Assembly: GCA_964059195.1 (NCBI GenBank)
Contig: CAXKWD010000007.1
Span: 149,593,769-149,657,768 of the forward strand
DNA: 64,000 nucleotides
Source: Ectobius pallidus
Lineage: Eukaryota; Arthropoda; Insecta; Blattodea; Ectobiidae
Direction: 5' to 3'
Shown here: one piece after another, positions 59,821 to 64,000 of the stretch
Layout: every line of letters begins with the position of its first letter
Position numbering within the stretch: position 1 is the stretch's first letter
Made by a program: the position numbers and the translations under genes
The notes under the pieces: model-generated
Seen by the model: the letters and a program-made list of their open reading frames with translations, nothing else
Database searches by the model: none
Told to the model about the DNA's origin: nothing

Positions 59821-62800
59821 TAATAATAATAGTATTAATACTAGTAATAATAAAATAACAATAATAAAATAATAATAACAATAAAATAATAACAACAATA
59901 AAATAAGCTGTCTGCATTGGAGGGGAGTAACTATACTGCTAAATTGCAATTATTCGGCGTGTTACCAGTCCGACAAGCAGCTGTTTTAGAGAGCGTGTAC
60001 TAAAAAATTAATTTAAGATCCTGAAATGTATTAGTATGAAAAAAGCATAATCGTTAAAAAATTAAGCATAATGTAGGTTGCTTTGGTAATGGCTAATACT
60101 ATCTAATGTAGGCCTATAGTAACTTAGCCTAGAATACGTAACTTACGCAGCATCCTGAAACACCTTCTCAGCATCCTTGCTGTGCAGAAATTCTGTGTCT
60201 GAGAGATGCCAATAGCTTTTAATGCCTGCCCATTTGCTCTGGTCATCATCCACGATGTACTTCACGTTGAAGCGAGAGCTACGTGCAATGGTGGACAAGT
60301 GAATGGAACCTATAACAAAACCAGTTATCAAAGTTTAAAGTGCCAGTATGATACTTTATGAGATTGTGTGGGGGACGGGAAAATGCCCGTCCGTCCGTCT
60401 GTCTGTACGCGCGATAACTCAAATACGCTTAATCGGATTTTAATGAAACTTGGTATACGCATTTATAATATCCATGGGAAGAAGTTTGTTGATATTAGAC
60501 CAAATCGGTTGGCCGGTACCGGATTAATGCCCAATTTAGTGCCTTTTTAAGGTAATATATATCACAAAGGCGCGGATAACTCAAATACGCTTTATCAGAT
60601 TTTCATGAAACTTGGTATAGCCTACGCATTTATAACGTCCATGGGAAGAAGCCTATTGATATTGGATAAAATCGGAAGACCGGTATCGGAGTAATGTCCA
60701 ATTTAGTGCCTATTTTATGGTAATATATTATAAAGAATTTAACAAATGCAAGTTATCCTGACAACATAATATGTTTTACACTGTTCATGTACGCCTTCGG
60801 AATTTGCAATACAGTTAGCCATGACATATCCCTTCGCATTTGATTATCAAACTAGTCAGAAGTTTATTTCGTTGATAAAGTTGAATACTGTTATATACAG
60901 AAGATATATTACTGTAAAATAATTAGGCCTACGTACATTAAGTGGAGTTCTTCGCCTGTGTATTTTGTAAAATGTTGACATGTTTTAAGAATGTCTTATA
61001 TCAGTGTATACGAGTTTAAATTAAGGTTAAGTATCAAACTCACCTTTTTTCTTCTTTAACGCCGGGTTTCCGAAACGTAAGATATCTACTAGATGGCATT
61101 ATTCAATCCGTAAGCGTTTCTGAAACGTTCGATGGTGGCTAATCGTTCAATAAAACGCCCTACAAACTATCGCACCATAAATCACTAGATATCTGGCGAA
61201 ACGGTAGATAAACACGCAACATGGCGGAAATGCGAAATATTTATGTTGATGTATGTTTCGTTATTATGTTAGCATTTAATCTTACATTATGTTACTAGCT
61301 TGTTATGGTATTAAAATTAAAAGTAGTAATGAAGCTGACATTGGTTATTAATTTGTGTGTGAAATAATTCATAATACTGTACTAGAAAAATTGTATATTA
61401 TCGGTTAGATGAACTTTGTTATAGCCTAGGCTATTGTATCCATCGTTTATTTGTATTAATTTCATTTTCTGTTGTAAGTTAATACTTTAAGAAAACATCG
61501 CGAATATTAATTCACATCATATTTTCTTGCTGGTCATTTTCAATGCCAGATCGTATAAGGCCTAGGTCTATACAGAAGTAAATATTCCCTGAAAGAAATA
61601 CAGCAATCCTTTCAAGAAGTAGCCTACGATGATATTCAGATTCGGAAAAAATGTAGCTTAAGTATATTAATTTTATTTTGTGATGCAACACTTTATGAAG
61701 AAAATATTGCCATTTTACAGCACGAATATTAATACATAATCATCATCTTTCTCGTCATCTTCATCCTGAGGCAATAATTAGGCCTAGAGATGTGTAAAGC
61801 AAAAAGTATTCCCTGAAAGAATTAGATCTTTGACGATATTGAGTTTCGGAAAGAATCAGGCTGTCAAAGGAATGACCTATGGATAAATAGGCCATCATAT
61901 ATTAAATAAGAACAACTGCAAGCATGCCTTTTTCAGCGTTAAATTGCCCATCATTAGAATTGGGAACAACCATCGAAGCATTCCTTTCTGTGGTAAATTA
62001 GCTATAACTTAATTAATGTGTTACGTTTTACGCATTATGTTGTCAGGTTGTGATGGGTGACATTTTTCTCTAATGCACAAGTCTCGAAATCGAAATTACC
62101 GTAGTTTATCTCACGTTTTACATTCATTTTAGCAGACAAACAGCAGACAAGGAAAAGCAGAAAGATAATTCAGCCATTTTGAATAGAATAGCAAGAAGCG
62201 CTCCGATTGGTTGCTATTCAATCACGGCCAACTTGATATTAGAGTAAGCACCGTGTCTCCATCTATTGACAAAGTGCTCAACTCATTTATCTGACATTAG
62301 CTATTTCTTGAGCAAATTCGCTTTCGGAAATGGGAAGGTGTTTATCGAGTCTATATATGTATAGAACGATTAGCTGTCTAGAAGATATCTGGAGCTTTTA
62401 TGCAACCGGGCCTAAGTCCTGCTTAGTGAATCGATCTGCAGCTTAATTCGGAGGTAGATTACAAAAATAACTTAGGCTAAGTTATATTATGCATACCATA
62501 ATTGCAATTAATTTATCACTGATTAAACAAAAATATTCTGGCACTTTGTTATATACCAGTTTACCTGATTTTATTCTATATAGAAATAGTCATGGTTCAG
62601 TGTTAAGTTTAAGGTCAAAATTTCGGTTTAGCGTCGAACATAACTTAATGACTTTATTGTTCAGGTAATATTTATGTCACATTGAATCCACATTAATCCA
62701 CATTAAATCCATACGCATCCACATTAATCCACATGAATGTACATTGAATCCACTTTGAATCCACATTAGATCGGCTTATATATTAGATCGGCTTGCTAAT

Positions 62801-63915
62801 TTACTAGTTTTGTAAAATGAAGTGAGGAAGTGTGGACATTGTGAAATTCGTGGACTTTTACGCGGTTATAAACATGTTCGTGGGATTTCAACGACTTGAA
62901 TTTCAAAAATAAGGCGAAACGTGCGATTGCCCTGGATTTAATTTGGAAGAAAATTGGTGCAATGAATTTCCCGAAATCACTTTCGTGAAAGTAGTTACGA
63001 AATTTAGTGTCATCATCAGGGCCCGGATTCTGATGACCTAAAGTTGTTTGAAAAATGACCTATAAAATGACCCTAAAATTTAAAGAAAATGACTTAATAA
63101 TTATAAAAACTGACATTTTATTTATAAATATTAATTATTATAGACACAAAGTTATAGACTAGTTTGTACATAATTGTAAAAACTGTAAATAATTGTAATG
63201 TTGTGATTGTTCTTTTCTCACGGAAATTTATACTGGCACTGAGGCACTGGCGAGTCAGAATTCGGCATTTCCTTTTGTGGTCTGCTGAATTATGTTGTTG
63301 TTTAATTGAGGGTAAGCAGTAGTTTGCACTCTCAAATCCAAACAATTGGCAGACTCTGGTGCCAAGTCAATCGAATAACAATAGTAATATAATACAAAAT
63401 GTTGACGTTTCTTTGATTCTCATTTCCGACTGAGACATGACAACACTTACTGCCGAATTTTTCTTCTTGCATTAAACAAACAACACTTCAAAGACAGCAC
63501 CGCTACCGACGAAAAAAGTTAATACACTCAATGTATATACATGAAAATGACTAAATAAAGAAGCAAATGACACGAAAATGACAAAATAATGACCTAAAAT
63601 TGAAATAAATGCCATAACAATATAAAATTGCATAAAAAGAAAAAAATGACCTAATAAAAATGTATTTCTATAATCTAGAGGCCATGATTAGGATTTATCT
63701 ACAAGTTGGCAACGTCTATGCAGCATCAATAAAAAGATGACATCTCATTAGAATCCGGGCCCTGGTCATCATGTAAAGTTGCCTTAGTAAAAACGATGCC
63801 ATCTCCATAGATACGAATTGCTCACTTACCTGCCCTCCCGGCTCCGAAAAGAGCCACTGTCCATTTCTTGACCTCGGCAAAGTCCTTAGAATCTAGAGCG
63901 ATGTTCTTCAAATAC
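42347..63915 (-). CDS. Gene A: Gfo/Idh/MocA-family dehydrogenase (seven visible exons)
   Basis: Spliced minus-strand gene, exons 63915-63830, 60309-60147, 59721-59542, 52243-52116, 50243-50020, 46996-46825 and 42480-42347 (TGA stop at 42347-42349), all GT-AG. The ~360 codons show G-A-G-R-A-G for NAD(P) binding, H-V-F-C-E-K-P, R-F-D-P, G-G-I-F-H-D-x3-H-D-I-D, and a C-terminal W-G-P-x-D-I-P-P. These are the fold and catalytic Lys, Asp and His motifs of inositol 2-dehydrogenase-like oxidoreductases; the true substrate is unknown. Exons 2-7 match gene B in size and phase, so the two arose by tandem duplication. The first visible exon starts inside a split codon, so the start codon lies beyond 63915, outside the window. 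Introns are crowded with hAT elements, but the reading frame is intact. Confidence 0.9.
42525..43832 (+). pseudogene. 5'-truncated non-LTR retrotransposon with reverse transcriptase
   Basis: Reading from about 42530, with a frameshift near the 5' end: T-A-Y-K-I-F, Q-N-G-F-R-R-G-K-S-T-T-D, F-V-D-F-Q-Q-A-Y-D-S-V, V-K-Q-G-L-K-Q-G-D-G-L-A-P-L-L-F-N and the catalytic G-Y-A-D-D-L-N-L. The thumb and C-terminal W-A-G-H-V-I-R-M and G-R-P-R-D-R-W follow. A single in-frame TAA at 43687-43689 interrupts a frame that otherwise runs to TAG at 43816-43818, directly followed by an (AG)n tail. The 11-bp duplication gggttctgatg (42514-42524 and 43833-43843) shows target-primed insertion into hAT M3. Low decay suggests a young copy. 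It is 5'-truncated with one in-frame stop and a frameshift, so presumably inactive. Confidence 0.9.
43862..44500 (+). repeat. AT-rich-core repeat Q, copy 2
   Basis: Starts after an A run with gagtgcgtggaacgccacgc and gacagaagtaaaactt, and ends with aagttttacttc, so the ends are inverted. The core is T-rich low complexity. It also contains a ~90-bp LINE R 3' UTR piece (44195-44290). Copy 1 (1660-2399) is inverted and shares both ends. It is inserted in hAT M3. Confidence 0.65.
45147..46784. mobile_element. hAT element Y1 split by W1
   Basis: The left end TAGAGCAAGCCATCTAATGA and right end AATGCCTTGCCTTA match Y2 (52296-52942), which reads TAGGACAAGGCATG at its left end. W1 interrupts it 21 bases from the left end. 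No matching 8-bp duplication flanks Y1. An (AT)n tract lies near 46688-46721. Confidence 0.7.
45168..46033. mobile_element. Non-autonomous hAT element W1
   Basis: 866 bp, TAGGGCCTGGATTTTTAGG to AAATCCGGGCCCTA, with duplication ctaatgac (45160-45167) versus ctaatggc (46034-46041). Its host is element Y1. Just downstream, a ~65-bp piece that includes the W1 3' end and the flank is repeated (to about 46100). W2 is at 48394. Confidence 0.85.
46825..46996 (-). CDS. Gene A exon 6
   Basis: 172 bp: V-F-G-P-R-G-M-L-V-C-G-N-E-R-P through F-P-S-R-Y-K-L-A-Y and the M-E-H-F-L-N-V-L helix. The donor is CGAAG|gtaaag and the acceptor ttttag|GTG. It lies between two hAT elements: L1 begins 25 bases upstream of the acceptor and Y1 ends 40 bases beyond the donor. 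Confidence 0.92.
47022..47833. mobile_element. Non-autonomous hAT element L1
   Basis: 812 bp, TAGGGGCCGTATTTTTTGG to AAATCAGGGCCCTA, with a perfect 8-bp duplication tgtatcat (47014-47021 and 47834-47841). Non-coding. A 5' fragment of the same family lies near 6430. Confidence 0.88.
47842..48393. other. Gene A intron 5, nothing recognised
   Basis: No gene found. The right edge (aaatccgggcgctgg, about 48371-48385) resembles a hAT terminus that abuts W2. Confidence 0.35.
48394..49253. mobile_element. Non-autonomous hAT element W2
   Basis: 860 bp, TAGGGCCCGGATTTTTAGG to AAATTCGGGCCCTA, colinear with W1 throughout. The flanks (gttaaaac and gttatatt) do not give a convincing duplication. W2 and element X are separated by 13 bases. 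Confidence 0.8.
49267..50007. mobile_element. Non-autonomous hAT element X
   Basis: 741 bp, TAGACTTCGGATTTTAGG to CTAAAAGTCCGAAGTCTA. Perfect 8-bp duplication attataac (49259-49266 and 50008-50015). The right duplication copy occupies intron positions +5 to +12 after the exon 5 donor of gene A, so the element starts at intron position +13. Confidence 0.92.
50020..50243 (-). CDS. Gene A exon 5 (catalytic Asp/His)
   Basis: 224 bp: G-G-I-F-H-D-C-C-V-H-D-I-D, the conserved Asp and His, then W-V-L-G-E-Y-P-I and Y-P-S-G-T-L-G. The acceptor is ggccag|GTG and the donor TTGGAG|gttagt. The reading frame continues into intron and hAT DNA only as far as a nearby stop. Confidence 0.93.
50499..50815 (+). 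repeat. tRNA-derived SINE B, copy 2
   Basis: Matches SINE B1 over its length, including box B ggttcgatctc (one change). An extra segment in the head, after tggtcttgt, disrupts box A. Flanked by aatattaacta and aatgttaacta (10 of 11 bases). Confidence 0.82.
50816..52115. other. Gene A intron 4, mostly unassigned
   Basis: No gene was recognised. At 51595-51700 an (ATTT)n-like run followed by GC-rich gagcaagcgctcgtgctcgg looks like the inverted 3' UTR and tail of a LINE; no coding part is attached. Confidence 0.4.
52116..52243 (-). CDS. Gene A exon 4
   Basis: 128 bp: R-F-D-P-A-Y-G-L-L-K-K-R, G-E-V-G-H-V-Q-T-I-K-V-C-S-R-D and P-Y-L-A-T-S. The acceptor is tttacag|GAG and the donor TCAG|gtaagt. 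The hAT element Y2 starts 52 bases upstream of the acceptor. Confidence 0.9.
52296..52942. mobile_element. Non-autonomous hAT element Y2
   Basis: 647 bp, TAGGACAAGGCATG to AATGCCTTGCCCTA. Perfect 8-bp duplication cttatcac (52288-52295 and 52943-52950). The interior repeats 'aaaatgacctaaaaatgcc'-like motifs. Intact reference for Y1. Confidence 0.88.
53388..53462. repeat. (AAT)n microsatellite
   Basis: About 25 AAT units. Poly-isoleucine open frames over it on both strands are artefacts of the repeat. Confidence 0.97.
53574..54013 (-). repeat. tRNA-derived SINE A, copy 2
   Basis: Full-length inverted copy of SINE A1. The head at the right end carries box A-like tggcttaggggatgcg and box B ggttcgattcc; the tail at the left is T-rich. 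Perfect 11-bp duplication cacataattat (53563-53573 and 54014-54024). Confidence 0.9.
54149..54372 (-). repeat. SINE C, copy 2 (head truncated)
   Basis: Matches SINE C1 from the aaagtg tail through aggccaattgaaaaa. The box B part present in C1 is missing here. TA-rich simple sequence flanks it on both sides. Confidence 0.7.
54538..55315 (-). pseudogene. Non-LTR retrotransposon 3' half, minus strand
   Basis: The frame 55293-54763 and, after a frameshift, 54763-54566 encode the region after the reverse transcriptase catalytic site: L-K-I-N-K-N-K-T-K-V-M, F-C-Y-L-G-S-K-I, I-A-L-Y-G-S-E-T-C-T-L, E-M-W-C-Y-R-R-M-L-K-I and G-R-P-R-L-E-Y. It ends with an (AG)n tail. The direct repeat gatcatacat (54528-54537 and 55316-55325) shows a truncated insertion. 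Confidence 0.85.
55326..55892. other. Gene A intron 3, nothing recognised
   Basis: No gene or repeat boundary could be supported in this stretch. Confidence 0.4.
55978..56876 (+). mobile_element. Family T element, copy 6 (three units)
   Basis: Starts aagtgccagtatggtac and ends catactggcacttttttaca plus tttacctgattttatt. Three units begin at about 56085, 56237 and 56383. It is inserted in hAT G2; comparison with G1 shows no clear target duplication and a small loss of host sequence. Confidence 0.82.
56957..57189. mobile_element. Small hAT element H1 nested in G2
   Basis: 233 bp with CAGAGGTTTGAAC and ggttacgcctatg ends, C- and G-rich inside. Perfect 8-bp duplication aaatgaac (56949-56956 and 57190-57197). 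G1 shows the empty site. Confidence 0.85.
57848..59160. mobile_element. Element U1 (~1.3 kb, inverted ends)
   Basis: Diverged inverted ends of about 100 bp share ggcagagtt and tcctgaacaacatacta. The interior matches the split copy U2 in inverted orientation. It contains an 89-codon open frame (58376-58645) with no recognisable domain. The class is unknown. Confidence 0.65.
59542..59721 (-). CDS. Gene A exon 3 (Lys of the EKP motif)
   Basis: 180 bp: V-E-A-V-V-I-A-S-P-T-G-S-H, G-K-H-V-F-C-E-K-P and V-L-F-C-A-F-N. The acceptor is tgcag|GGT and the donor AACAG|gtaagt. An (AAT)n tract begins about 9 bases upstream of the exon, placing it across the polypyrimidine and branch-point zone. Confidence 0.93.
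59731..59905. repeat. (AAT)n microsatellite with interruptions
   Basis: About 30 uninterrupted AAT units, then AAT/AAC mixtures, adjoining gene A exon 3. Poly-leucine and poly-isoleucine frames over it are artefacts. Confidence 0.95.
60147..60309 (-). CDS. Gene A exon 2
   Basis: 163 bp: completes G-A-G-R-A-G-S-I-H, continues through V-K-Y-I-V-D-D, the acidic end of the second Rossmann strand, and K-D-A-E-K-V-F-Q-D. The acceptor is ttatag|GTT and the donor GCTGC|gtaagt. Family T copy 7 starts 28 bases upstream of the acceptor. Confidence 0.92.
60338..62580 (+). mobile_element. Family T element, copy 7 (two units) with nested MITE
   Basis: Starts aaagtgccagtatgatac, has two units (from about 60411 and 60572), and resumes after the nested MITE (61060-62412) with taagtcctgcttagtgaatc and the usual 3' end ttctggcactttgttatata. 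The second unit has an extra agcct (60619-60623). Confidence 0.8.
61060..62412. mobile_element. Harbinger-like MITE S nested in T7
   Basis: 1353 bp with imperfect ~40-bp inverted ends (CGCCGGGTTTCC and TGCAACCGGGCC, each followed inward by agatatct). It is flanked by TAA at 61057-61059 and 62413-62415; T6 shows the empty site with a single TAA. Non-coding; the interior has two related 'attccctgaaag' segments. Confidence 0.75.
62900..63790 (-). repeat. Partial Z-family copy (Z2) split by V2
   Basis: About 62975-63016 is an inverted match to the left end of Z1 (cgaaatcactttcgtgaaag), continuing after V2 as gtaaagttgccttag. The remaining part is diverged. Confidence 0.55.
63017..63764. mobile_element. 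Non-autonomous hAT element V2
   Basis: 748 bp, CAGGGCCCGGATTCTGATG to CATTAGAATCCGGGCCCTG. Perfect 8-bp duplication gtcatcat (63009-63016 and 63765-63772). Inverted relative of V1 with about 200 bp more interior sequence. It lies 65 bases from gene A exon 1. Confidence 0.9.
63830..63915 (-). CDS. Gene A first visible exon
   Basis: 86 bp, acceptor tgcgcag|GTA and donor GGCAG|gtaagt. It encodes Y-L-K-N-I-A-L-D-S-K-D-F-A-E-V-K-K-W and the strand T-V-A-L-F-G-A-G-R-A. It is two codons longer than the gene B exon. The first base completes a codon begun in an exon outside the window. Confidence 0.87.
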
Positions 63916-64000
63916 CTGCGCACAAATTCGAAATTGTAAATAAATAAAGAAATTGTTAATAAATTTTAGTCCAATGAGGGCATAGGCGTAGCGAGGGGGG

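Noticed and set aside
59680..59949. Poly-leucine/poly-isoleucine 'membrane protein' frames
   Set aside because: They are products of the (AAT)n tract; the only real coding part is gene A exon 3.

Overview
The window looks like nuclear DNA of an animal, most likely an insect with a large, transposon-rich genome. The evidence is a pair of GT-AG-spliced genes with kilobase introns, tRNA-derived SINEs, several non-LTR retrotransposon lineages, piggyBac-, MULE- and pogo-like relics, and a very large set of short hAT-type elements. The insect order cannot be fixed from the sequence; a large-genome hemimetabolous insect is a guess.

Only two protein-coding host genes are recognised, both on the minus strand and arranged head to tail. 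Gene A (visible exons 63915 down to 42347) and gene B (18899 down to 4440) are paralogous Gfo/Idh/MocA-family NAD(P)-dependent dehydrogenases, of the kind annotated as inositol 2-dehydrogenase-like. Each has seven recognisable coding exons. Exons 2-7 have exactly the same sizes in both copies (163, 180, 128, 224, 172, 134 bp) and the same intron phases. Both keep the Rossmann glycine motif, the C-E-K-P lysine motif and the D-x3-H motif, and neither has a frameshift or stop. The short 5'-most exon of each gene was not found; for gene A it lies outside the window. Together the visible exons cover only about 2.2 kb.

Almost everything else is repeats. Region by region: 1-4.4 kb, 3' flank of gene B with an AT-rich element and a hAT MITE. 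4.4-18.9 kb, gene B, whose introns hold hAT MITEs, two foldback elements, a Harbinger-like MITE and a piggyBac relic. 18.9-42.3 kb, intergenic: a tandem-repeat element, a 3.3-kb composite insertion containing a 2.2-kb foldback, LINE fragments, SINEs, and several copies of a family with an internal ~150-bp tandem unit (family T). 42.3-63.9 kb, gene A, with introns packed with nested hAT elements, several lying within about 10-50 bases of splice sites. At least twelve hAT-type insertions still show 8-bp target-site duplications (nine exact), so the nesting order can often be read directly.

The most unusual observation is not a gene. The palindromic hexamer AGGCCT, or a one-base derivative, appears as an extra insertion between T and A when repeat copies, or the two arms of one inverted repeat, are compared. 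I found eight separate cases, and TAGGCCTA-like octamers are scattered across the whole window.
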